The position numbers and the translations under genes are program-made. This document shows positions 34,708-42,423 of a stretch of DNA of 48,321 nt, piece by piece. The DNA comes from Desulfobacteraceae bacterium. Its GTDB lineage: Bacteria > Desulfobacterota > Desulfobacteria > Desulfobacterales > Desulfococcaceae. The notes below the pieces were generated by a model. The model saw only the letters and a program-made list of their open reading frames with translations. It was not told the DNA's origin and searched no databases. The stretch's first letter is position 1, and each line of letters opens with the position of its first letter. The stretch covers positions 1 through 48,321 of the forward strand of contig JAABRU010000038.1 of NCBI GenBank assembly GCA_011390755.1, given 5' to 3'.

Positions 34708-34879
34708 GTAACAGTTGCATTATAAAGATTTTCAGAAAATTATTTTTTCCGGAAATCTGCAACATTACGCAGGCGACCCTAAATACCTGTAAAATTTTCG
34801 GCGCGGATTCTGCCGCTGTCTGAAAAAACAGCCGGGAAATGACAGGTATTTATGATCTCCCGCTTATCCGGAGACAGAT

Positions 34880-36058
34880 ATGGGTGATTTTTATTTACCG
34901 GCCATTCGAATCAGGGGATACCGTCCTTTCCGGGATGTTCTCTTCCGCTTCAATCCCCTTGAAGTCATCATCGGTTCCAACGGATCCGGAAAATCCAGTC
35001 TTTTTGAATTTCTCAAATTTCTGCGGAATTCCTGCCTGGGAGAGATCCCCCCGGAAATCATTCCGGGCGAAACCTCCCGGCATATTTATCAGAAACCGGG
35101 GCCGGAAAAACTCTTCTGGAATGCCCAGATTGATTTTCAGAATGATATTCCGATTTTTTATCAGGGAGAAGTGGAAAAAGGGGAAGGACATCCCAAAGTG
35201 CTGTTTGAAAGAATTCTGACCAAAAAAGCCATTGACAGCAAAAGCCCCGGCGGTTTTACCTTTCTGGATTTCCGGGACGGCCGGGGACTGGTGCGTGATC
35301 CTGAAGACGGTGATTTTCTCCGCAAAGAATGGATTTTGGGAAAAAATAACCAGTTGGGCCTGGGGGCCATCAGTGATGCCGGTTTACCGCTTTTGTATCA
35401 TCTGCGGGAATATATCCGGGGATGGCGTTTCTACAGTGCTTCCGGAATCAACAGCCGGAAAATCCGCCGACCCGTACCGCCGGTCCGTGAACCGGTTCTG
35501 GATGAAGACGGCAGCAATCTGAGTGCGGTTATTTATGCCCTGAAAAACTTTCATGAAGAGGCTTTTTCCGATCTGAAATCCCTGACCCGCTTTGCCATTC
35601 CCGGATTTAAAAATATTGATGCCCGGCTGCTGGAAGGAAGCGGGGAAGTGCATGGTTTCTGGCAGGAGGAAGGGGTGGAGGATGAACTGAATTTTTCAGA
35701 TCTTTCGGACGGTATTCTCTGCTTTATTGCCTGGGCCACCCTTTGCGTTACGCCCTCACCGCCGCCACTGATCTGTTTTGATGATCCCGGACAGGGGCTG
35801 CATCCCAGAACCCTGCCTGTACTGGCGGGACTGTTTGAAAAAGCATCCGAAAGAACCCAGGTGCTGATTGCCACCCACAATTCCTATTTCATGACCCAGT
35901 TTGATTTGGAAAGTATTGCCATTATGAAAAAAACAGCCGGGGGGAGCGTATATGTCAATGTACGGAATTCCCAAACCCTGCTCAACAAACTTCACCAGAT
36001 TGACAATGAGGAACTGGAGCAGATGTACCGCGCAGATGAGCTGGAAGGACTGTTTTAA
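34880..36058 (+). CDS. ABC/RecF-type AAA ATPase, solitary
   Basis: 392 residues. IRGYRPFRDVLFRFNPLEVIIGSNGSGKSSLFEF is summarised as an N-terminal strand pair leading to Walker A GSNGSGKSS (about 32-40). The signature-like segment is FSDLSDGI (near 277), Walker B is LICFDDPGQGLHP with Asp where the catalytic Glu is usual, and the H-loop is IATHNSYF. The middle (about 90-260) is a helical and mixed insert. Relatives occur as single genes and as parts of defence or DNA-repair systems, such as OLD-family ATPases, but no TOPRIM or other nuclease domain is present and no partner gene follows. It is cytoplasmic. Function is not assignable. Confidence 0.8.
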   Translation: MGDFYLPAIRIRGYRPFRDVLFRFNPLEVIIGSNGSGKSSLFEFLKFLRNSCLGEIPPEIIPGETSRHIYQKPGPEKLFWNAQIDFQNDIPIFYQGEVEKGEGHPKVLFERILTKKAIDSKSPGGFTFLDFRDGRGLVRDPEDGDFLRKEWILGKNNQLGLGAISDAGLPLLYHLREYIRGWRFYSASGINSRKIRRPVPPVREPVLDEDGSNLSAVIYALKNFHEEAFSDLKSLTRFAIPGFKNIDARLLEGSGEVHGFWQEEGVEDELNFSDLSDGILCFIAWATLCVTPSPPPLICFDDPGQGLHPRTLPVLAGLFEKASERTQVLIATHNSYFMTQFDLESIAIMKKTAGGSVYVNVRNSQTLLNKLHQIDNEELEQMYRADELEGLF

Positions 36059-36209
36059 GGAAACGCCGGGAAATAACTTTCCCGTTTGAAAATCGGAACA
36101 GTCGTCTTTCACCTGGTCTGTTACCGGTATGCTGAACCCGGAATTCCTGAACGGCTGGCGTTCACCATCAAACCTTTCATAAAAAAAGGCATATGCCCGC
36201 AAATCATTA

Positions 36210-36337
36210 GTGTCCTGCCCTGATTGAAAAGCCTTATCCTCCGTGCTTTTGCAAATGATTCAGAAAATTATCCGATTCGTTTCAGAATCAGTGCATTAAC
36301 AAACGGATGCAGGGTCTTTTCAATTATCACAGGACAC
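36210..36337. mobile_element. MITE-like element with 22-base imperfect terminal repeats
   Basis: GTGTCCTGCCCTGATTGAAA (36210-36229, continuing AG) faces TTTCAATTATCACAGGACAC (36318-36337); about 18 of 22 positions pair. The 128-base element has no coding capacity. It lies in the 920-base gap 36059-36978, which also holds the Uma2 remnant and a 137-base palindrome. Confidence 0.65.
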
Positions 36338-36530
36338 AATCCGCAAATCCGGAATCTTCAAAATTGTGGACAACCTGCCCGGCATTGACTACAATGTCCG
36401 GGATGAGGAATGCTCCCTGGAAATCATGGAAGCCTGCGGAAAATGTCTGAGAAAGCGACTGAGCTTTGTTTGTGGGCCTTCCGGGTGCGGAAGATATTCC
36501 GGTCAAAGATGTCGTCCCTACAGCAAAGAC

Positions 36531-36698
36531 AGTATCATCTACCCGGAAAGCGACGGAAAGCCCATAGCGGACAATACAAAACAGTTCAGATGGATTGTGA
36601 AGATCAAAGAGGGACTGGAGGTGATGTTCGCAGACCGTCCGGATGTGTTTGTGGCCGGGGATCTGCTCTGGTATCGGGAAGAGGGAAACAACAAAAAA
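36531..36698 (+). pseudogene. Remnant of a Uma2-family (DUF820) endonuclease gene
   Basis: The translation SIIYPESDGKPIADNTKQFR, followed by a WIVKIKEGLEVMF segment and FVAGDLLWYREEGNNKK, closely matches the N-terminal region of a Uma2 subfamily, in which such a segment normally continues into the PD-(D/E)XK catalytic core. Here the match stops at about 36698 and the frame closes at 36737, so the core is missing. The upstream part of the open frame (from 36366; cysteine-rich CGKCLRKRLSFVCGPSGCG) is unrelated to Uma2. I read this as a decayed gene fragment. Confidence 0.7.
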
Positions 36699-36804
36699 AG
36701 AATGGAACAGCAGATCAATGTATCTCCTGCCCTTTGAGGGGCTGACAACAGACATCAGCGCGGAAAATCCCCATTTTCTGATTGAAAATTATGCCTTTTC
36801 CTAT

Positions 36805-36941
36805 CCTGCATTATTCACACGTCCCGCCAAAATCAGGATATATTACTGATAAATAAAAGAATTCAGAAAAACGGTTTTACAACCCGTCTTTTTGCCATAT
36901 CCTGAATTTACAGCAAAAAGTGAATTTATGAATAATTCAGG
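36805..36941. mobile_element. 137-base palindromic element, subfamily C1, copy 1
   Basis: The left end CCTGCATTATTCAC and right end GAATAATTCAGG are imperfect complements. It shares long blocks with 48196-48321 (CCAAAATCAGG, TATTACTGATAAA, CAGAAAAACGGTTTT, TTGCCATATCCTGAATTTAC, AGCAAAAAGTGAAT). A third copy of identical length lies inverted at 43776-43912. Confidence 0.85.
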
Positions 36942-36978
36942 CTATCTGCCTTTCGCTTTTATTTCCCCGGGAATCTCC

Positions 36979-38259
36979 TTACCTCCCCACCAGCCCGGCC
37001 ATCCACATGGTCAGGGGGGAACAGAAAGAAATGAGCAGGAGATCCAGAATCAGTACGAGCAGAAAAGGCAGTACCCGGCGGCTGACAGCGGCAATGCTGT
37101 CCCCGGAAACAGAACCCGATACGATGAGACATATTCCCATGGGCGGGGTAAGCATTCCGATGGCCAGATTGGTGACGACAATAACCCCCAGCTGAATCAG
37201 GTCTATGCCCAAAGCAGGCAGCATGGCCGTAATCATGGGAACCAGCAGAATAAGGGCGGCTGTTGTTTCCACAAAAGTTCCGGCAATCAGCAGCACTGTA
37301 TTGATGAGCAGGAGCAGCAGTATGGGATTGTCCGTCAGATTCAGCAGGGTCCCTGCCAGACGGGCCGGTATATCCTCAATGGCCGCAATCCAGCTGAAAA
37401 CCGAAGCCGACGCAATGATGAACATCACAATGGAAGAGGTAATGGCCCCATCCCGGAAAAGATGCTGCAAATCCCTGAAACGGATTTTACGGTACACGGC
37501 CATGCTTACAGTCAGTGCGTAGATGACGGCCACAGCCGCTGATTCAGTCGCTGTGAAAATCCCGAAAAGAATGCCGCCTAAAATAATCAGGGGCGCTCCC
37601 AGTGCCAGTAAGGCCCGCCGGAAGGTATGGTAAACACGGGACAGGGAAAAAGCGGCCGTCTTTGCGTATCCTTTTTTCCAGGAAACAAAGGTGGAAACAG
37701 TGATCAGGGAAAAACCGATGAGCAAACCCGGCAGAATTCCTGCGGCAAACAGCTGACCGATGGAAGCCCCGGTAAGAAATCCGAAAATAATCATGGGGAT
37801 GGACGGGGGAATAATGACACCGATTGACCCGCCCGCAGCCTGCACGGCCGCGGCAAAATCAGAATCATAACCGGATTTTTTCATGGCCGGAATAAGAATG
37901 GCCCCCACGGCAGCCGCATCAGCTGCGGCAGAACCGGAGATACCGGCAAAAAACATGGCCGAAACAATGGTGACAGCCGCAAGACCGCCCGGCAGCCAGC
38001 CCACCAGGGCGTTGGCAAAATCAATAATCCGGCGGCTGATTCCCCCTTCTTCCATAATTACCCCGGCAAACATAAACAGCGGAACGGCCATAAGATGGAA
38101 GGAATCTGTTCCCCCGAACATGCGCTGCACCACCATCATCAGGGAAAAATCACCCTGCACCAGAATCGCTGTTACCGAAGCCACAGCAATGGCCACAGCA
38201 ATGGGAGTATTGATGATAAAAAGAAAAAGCAGGGTCAGAATGAGAAATTCAGCCGTCAT
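36979..38259 (-). CDS. TRAP transporter large permease (DctM)
   Basis: 426 residues, almost all hydrophobic, with about 12 membrane helices. DctM landmarks: LMAVPLFMFAGVIMEEGGIS, AMFFAGISGSAAADAAAVG, SIGVIIPPSIPMIIFG, FGIFTATESAAVAVIYA and LTPPMGICLIV. Such permeases import organic acids with a small DctQ subunit and a DctP binding protein. Neither is nearby, and DctQ is not fused, since the protein starts directly with the DctM helix. The gene begins 14 bases after a chemoreceptor gene, so the two are likely one operon. The substrate is unknown. Confidence 0.93.
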   Translation of the reverse strand: MTAEFLILTLLFLFIINTPIAVAIAVASVTAILVQGDFSLMMVVQRMFGGTDSFHLMAVPLFMFAGVIMEEGGISRRIIDFANALVGWLPGGLAAVTIVSAMFFAGISGSAAADAAAVGAILIPAMKKSGYDSDFAAAVQAAGGSIGVIIPPSIPMIIFGFLTGASIGQLFAAGILPGLLIGFSLITVSTFVSWKKGYAKTAAFSLSRVYHTFRRALLALGAPLIILGGILFGIFTATESAAVAVIYALTVSMAVYRKIRFRDLQHLFRDGAITSSIVMFIIASASVFSWIAAIEDIPARLAGTLLNLTDNPILLLLLINTVLLIAGTFVETTAALILLVPMITAMLPALGIDLIQLGVIVVTNLAIGMLTPPMGICLIVSGSVSGDSIAAVSRRVLPFLLVLILDLLLISFCSPLTMWMAGLVGR

Positions 38260-38273
38260 CAGAACATATCCTT

Positions 38274-40019
38274 CTACTCTTCATAACCTTCCAGGTCGGT
38301 ACTCAGAATATCCACAATCACATCCTCCACCGCAGAACTGACATTGATAAAACGGATTCCCGAAAGACAGCCTTCTTCGCTTTTTTCTATATTCCGTACC
38401 ACCCTGCCTTTGAGCCAGGGAAACTGTATGCTGCTGGAGCGGATGCTGATTTCCCCCTCGGCTCCCGGCTCCAGATATTTTTCCGTCAGCACGGAAACAC
38501 CGCCAGCGCTGATGTCTTTTGTAACAAAATGCTCCGTTTTTCCGGTGCGGGTATTGAGAAATTCTCCCTTCAAAGCAATTTTCACCCGTATCTGCCGCCG
38601 TTTTTCACCCAGTCCTTTGAGTTTGCGGATAAAATAACTCATGCGCTCGGACTGCCCGTTGAGTTTGACAAATACAGACGCGAAAATTTCGGCATTGCTT
38701 TTGTTCTGCTGCACAATATCATCTATTTCCGCCATGGTACTGCGGATATCATCAATGCTCTGCACCTGTTCATCCGATGCGGCGGCGATCTGATCAATGA
38801 GCTCCCCGTTTTCATTGTTCCGGGCCACCGTATCCGAGAATATCTGCGCGGTTTCTTCCAGCAGTTCGGAACCGGCCCGGATTTTTTCAATGGTTTTGGC
38901 AATCAGTTCCTGAATATTTACTGCGGCTTTGCCGGAACGCCCTGCCAGACTGCGCACTTCATCCGCTACCACAGCAAAACCGGCACCTGTTTCTCCGGCC
39001 CGGGCGGCCTCAATGGCCGCATTCAGGGCCAGCAGATTGGTCTGAAAAGATATTTCATTGATGGTCTGAATAATATAACCGATTTCTTCGCCCCTCCTGC
39101 GGATTCCGGACATGGCCTGCGCGGTTTTCTGCATACAGATATTCAGTTTTTCAATATGCACATGGGTTTTATCCCGCAGTTCCCGGGCCAGCCGGGTGTC
39201 CGAAGCCTTCTGCCGTGTTCTGACCGATATTTCTTCCAGGGCTGCCGATGCCTGTGCAATGGATGCGGCCTGATTGGACGCTCCTTCTGCCAGCTCCCGG
39301 CTGCCGGTGGATATTTCCGCAGAAATCCGGGCAACCTTTTCGGAAGATTCATAAAGCTTTTCCGTGATATGAAAAAGGGTGCTGATGATTCTTTTCTGGA
39401 TAATCCAGTGAATCACCGTCACTGCCCCTACAATGATAACAATAAAAACAAGTATATTATAATCGTTTTTTCTTTTAACATCATCAATCAGGGCATCCAC
39501 ATTGGCCGAGAGATTACGGCGCACCGCACTGTGAATATTCAGAAATTCTTTTTCCAGTATTTTTTTCTGCTCCGAAAGCGCGGATATCTGCTGCACCATC
39601 TCCGGCCCGGTCACACCGGCAATGGTTTTCCGTTGAATTTCTTCGGATTTTTTTGTATATTCTCTGAATTTATGCAAAATACGGTCAATTTCTTTTATCA
39701 GTTCCGGGCGGACCCCTTTTATCCCTTTCAGACTGTTGAGATATGTATCCACTTTCTGCGCCTCTTTTCCGGCCTCTTCCATTTTTTTGGAATCTCTCAG
39801 GATAATGGCATTTCCGTATGCCCTGCCCTGTTCTTCAAAAGAGGCCGGGATTTTCTGGCTCAGTTCGGTGGAATTGACAGCAAATTCCGAAATATCCGGC
39901 AGCTGATTCTGGATACTGCGGGATATAAAGAGGGAAACCCCCAAAGATACCAGATAGCCGAGAATCAGAATACTCAGACTGAACCATATTCTGAAAGAAA
40001 GTCTGAAAGAAGAGCCCAT
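38274..40019 (-). CDS. Methyl-accepting chemotaxis-type receptor with C-terminal PilZ domain
   Basis: 581 residues from the ATG at 40019, with AGGAAGGA upstream; a longer frame uses a TTG at 40055. The first membrane helix spans about 8-30, a helical periplasmic domain about 31-185, and the second helix about 187-207. The signalling domain follows, with the hairpin tip [19 protein letters not shown] intact. At the C-terminus (about 480-581) a PilZ domain shows RRQIR and DISAGG, the two c-di-GMP binding motifs. It probably links an external cue and c-di-GMP to chemotaxis or surface behaviour. No che genes are nearby. It is followed closely by the DctM gene, suggesting the receptor concerns the transported solute. 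Confidence 0.92.
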   Translation of the reverse strand: MGSSFRLSFRIWFSLSILILGYLVSLGVSLFISRSIQNQLPDISEFAVNSTELSQKIPASFEEQGRAYGNAIILRDSKKMEEAGKEAQKVDTYLNSLKGIKGVRPELIKEIDRILHKFREYTKKSEEIQRKTIAGVTGPEMVQQISALSEQKKILEKEFLNIHSAVRRNLSANVDALIDDVKRKNDYNILVFIVIIVGAVTVIHWIIQKRIISTLFHITEKLYESSEKVARISAEISTGSRELAEGASNQAASIAQASAALEEISVRTRQKASDTRLARELRDKTHVHIEKLNICMQKTAQAMSGIRRRGEEIGYIIQTINEISFQTNLLALNAAIEAARAGETGAGFAVVADEVRSLAGRSGKAAVNIQELIAKTIEKIRAGSELLEETAQIFSDTVARNNENGELIDQIAAASDEQVQSIDDIRSTMAEIDDIVQQNKSNAEIFASVFVKLNGQSERMSYFIRKLKGLGEKRRQIRVKIALKGEFLNTRTGKTEHFVTKDISAGGVSVLTEKYLEPGAEGEISIRSSSIQFPWLKGRVVRNIEKSEEGCLSGIRFINVSSAVEDVIVDILSTDLEGYEE

Positions 40020-40230
40020 AAAAAAACATCCTTCCTGAAAAATATCCGACTGCAAATACAGATATTCAGAAATCCGCCGGATTTTTTCAAAACCAAATTG
40101 CCGGCTGCGGTCTGCGGCAGTTGAGTCCGCTGTCCGTTTTTCAGTGCTCTGATTCAGAAAAACGGATTATAAAATTTCAGCATTATCCGCGAAAGCCTGA
40201 CGTACACTGTTTTTCAGCGAAAACAGGGAA

Positions 40231-41550
40231 TTATTCAATTCTGAAAAAATCCTCTGTAAATTCTTCTCTGCCTTTGTAACGTTCCATAAAAAATACCGGC
40301 ATACTTTCCATATTCCGGATGATTTCCGGATCAATACCGATACCTGCTTTGTGAAAGGCCGCAATAACAGATTCCGGACGGGGGGGACATTCTTTTACCG
40401 CGATCATTTCCCGGATATCCGGATTGTCTTTATTCTTTTTGTACATGCATTTGCCCAGAAGAATTGTTTTTTTCATGCCGGGTGAGGCTTTCATTATTTT
40501 TCCGGTCAGCACTTCCACATTGTCAAAGGCTTTTCCTTTCCATGCCAGGGCAATGGCCGAAAGAATCAGCCCGTTCATTCCCGAACAGTAAGTGCATATG
40601 CTCAGATCATAGGGACGGTATGCCAGTCCTCTGATGCCCATTTTTTCCATGGGCAGCGGCAGGGTTTTTTCCTGATTATAGGGAAAAGCATACTGCAGGG
40701 ACATGGCCACATCCTCCGGCTGCTCCCCGATGATTTCAATATCTGAAAGATCGGCACAGCGTCCCCGGTTTTGTGCTGCATAGCGCAGGTGGGGAATATC
40801 CGAAGGCGCGTATCCCAGAATCCGGGCACCGACCATATCGGCGGCCAGCACATCTCCGGAAGCCAGCAGCAGATTACTGCGGCGGATGCGGCCGTCAAAT
40901 GCCGGACCCCGTTCATTGCAGAAAATACCGTCAATCAAAGTCAGCATGGGCGGCATTCTGTCTGCCAGCCGGGCCACATGATAATGCAGGTCTTTTTCCG
41001 GGTCGGCATTGTGGCATTTTTTCCGGGAGGGAATATCAATCACCCCTTTCAGGTTTTTGATTCCCAAACTGACGATTGTCTGTGCATGGGTTTTGAGTAC
41101 CGGCAGATTGACAGCAAAATCACTTTCCAGAATATCGCTGTTGAAACGAAGTGTGATGCCGTCTCCCAAATCCCTTTTTTGAAAAGGGCGGTCAAATATA
41201 TTGACAGCTCGGACCCCGTAGCGTTTTTCCAAAAGACCGTAGCCCATTGTTTCATAGGCATGTTTCTGGCTTTCCCGGTCTTTGGGATTCATGGTCACGG
41301 AACCTTCGCCGATGATAATGTCGTTTATGCCTTTTTCTTTCAACAGGATAACAATGTCTTCCACCACCCTGGAAGTGGTAATCACACCCCATTTGGGAAA
41401 CGCGGCTGCCCTGGTCCAGTAAACAATATTGGGTTTGATAAATACCCGTGCCCGGGAAGGCATGGCATCCAGTCCGCCGCAGCTTTCCACAGCCCGGCGG
41501 ACAGAATCGCCTGCTTTTTCATAAGGCAGAACAGACACTTTTTTCTTCAT
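40231..41550 (-). CDS. DUF362-domain protein
   Basis: 439 residues, cytoplasmic by sequence. DUF362 signs: VFIKPNIVYW near the N-terminus, VVEDIVILLKEKGINDIIIGEG, NLPVLKTHAQTIVSLGIKNLKG, and LTLIDGIFCNERGP. The family is common in anaerobes and often sits beside iron-sulfur proteins; some members carry a ferredoxin domain, but no CxxCxxC cluster is present here. A C-terminal region (ICTYCSGMNG, GKCMYKKNK, ECPPRPE) has scattered cysteines. Biochemical role unknown. GGGAG lies before the ATG. It is not obviously in an operon. Confidence 0.85.
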   Translation of the reverse strand: MKKKVSVLPYEKAGDSVRRAVESCGGLDAMPSRARVFIKPNIVYWTRAAAFPKWGVITTSRVVEDIVILLKEKGINDIIIGEGSVTMNPKDRESQKHAYETMGYGLLEKRYGVRAVNIFDRPFQKRDLGDGITLRFNSDILESDFAVNLPVLKTHAQTIVSLGIKNLKGVIDIPSRKKCHNADPEKDLHYHVARLADRMPPMLTLIDGIFCNERGPAFDGRIRRSNLLLASGDVLAADMVGARILGYAPSDIPHLRYAAQNRGRCADLSDIEIIGEQPEDVAMSLQYAFPYNQEKTLPLPMEKMGIRGLAYRPYDLSICTYCSGMNGLILSAIALAWKGKAFDNVEVLTGKIMKASPGMKKTILLGKCMYKKNKDNPDIREMIAVKECPPRPESVIAAFHKAGIGIDPEIIRNMESMPVFFMERYKGREEFTEDFFRIE

Positions 41551-41913
41551 TTATAACTCCCTCTCGTAAAAATCAACAGTTCGGTAAAAAATTCGGACTG
41601 AATAATTTCAGCAAATTGTAAAACGCAAACAAAATATTCAGATTTAATGATTTCAGTAAATTATATTTTTATGCTCTGTAAATCAGAGAAAATTACCGAA
41701 CCATTGAAAAATAATAAATACGCTATTATTCCACATACTGCCTGCGGAGAAAAGAAGAATTTTCTAATGCATCAAAAAATTCTGACACTTGCTGCATTGC
41801 GCATCCTGTTATATACAGAAGGCAGGCTGATTATCCGGGAAAGACCGCCCTGTAAAAGAAATGGATGGTAAGTGGGCTGTCAATATATTTCTGTACACTC
41901 AGAAAAGCTGCGG

Positions 41914-42016
41914 AGGAGTGCCGGACTGAAAGTCCGGCAGACTTCCAAACTTTCAGTTTGGACTCCCCGGTCCGGACTTTTTAAAAGGGTAAAAAATTTA
42001 TTTGACAATCCACTTA
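41914..42016 (+). repeat. Dispersed repeat family A, copy 2
   Basis: Gap-free match to 211-313, ending at CCACTTA, where a family B element begins at once. See the first copy for shared blocks. Confidence 0.8.
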
Positions 42017-42108
42017 GAGCCTATCCGAAAACCTCCGAAACCGATTTTTAAACCCGGCAAAAACAGGGGTTCCGAACATCGGGAAACTGGTTTTCGGACA
42101 GGGTCTTA
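42016..42108 (+). mobile_element. Family B MITE-like element, copy 2
   Basis: The left end AGAGCCTATCCGAAAACC and right end GGTTTTCGGACAGGGTCT form terminal inverted repeats. It aligns to the reverse complement of 21117-21208 across its length (shared CCTCCGAAACCGATTTT and AACAGGGGTTC). It is flanked by TTA on both sides, in keeping with insertion at TA. No transposase is encoded. Confidence 0.75.
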
Positions 42109-42288
42109 GCGAGCGGGTCAAATGGGCTGATGAATCAGCTTTATGACTGCAGGGACGTATTGCATATGCCCTTCGCCGGTCACCGGGGCCTATGCAGGCC
42201 CCGGCAGAGGGAAATCAGGCTTTCCGGCCCGCCGCCGAAATGGATATACGGTTAAAAAAATCCGGGACTGCGTCCGGAATATTAAAAA

Positions 42289-42404
42289 TAACCCAGGTTG
42301 CCGCCTATAATCCCAACCTGTTGATTTTTCGTTCCGGTAACTTTTGAGTATCCTGCAGCTGCCTGATTTTTGCTTACTGCCCCGATAGGTGGCAGCCTGG
42401 GTTA
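42289..42404. repeat. Long-arm hairpin upstream of the orphan gene
   Basis: TAACCCAGGTTGCCGCCTAT (42289-42308) faces ATAGGTGGCAGCCTGGGTTA (42385-42404). Only two positions differ, and both would be G-U pairs in RNA read from one strand, so the stem could be kept at RNA level. The loop is 76 bases. It ends 19 bases before the ATG at 42424. Confidence 0.7.
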
Positions 42405-42423
42405 AAAATATACAGAACATAAA

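Larger units (their letters stand above)
41551..42423. other. Gene-free region packed with palindromic and dispersed repeats
   Basis: No convincing gene is present in these 873 bases; a 74-codon frame at 41647-41871 has no ribosome site or family features. The stretch holds a 9-base inverted pair GTTCGGTAA/TTACCGAAC (41579-41587, 41693-41701), repeat A (41914-42016), element B (42016-42108), a degraded REP-like piece (GACGTATTGCATATGCCC near 42152) and a long hairpin (42289-42404). Confidence 0.7.

Noticed and set aside
36059..36090. Hairpin GGGAAA/TTTCCC after the ABC-type ATPase gene as a terminator
   Set aside because: The stem is short and is followed by GAAAATCGG rather than a T-run.
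38529..40124. 531-codon plus-strand frame opposite the chemoreceptor gene
   Set aside because: The opposite strand has an intact signalling hairpin and PilZ motifs; the plus frame is low-complexity and unrecognisable.
41647..41871. 74-codon plus-strand frame before repeat A
   Set aside because: No ribosome site, no family signs, AT-rich; it spans one arm of a small inverted repeat.
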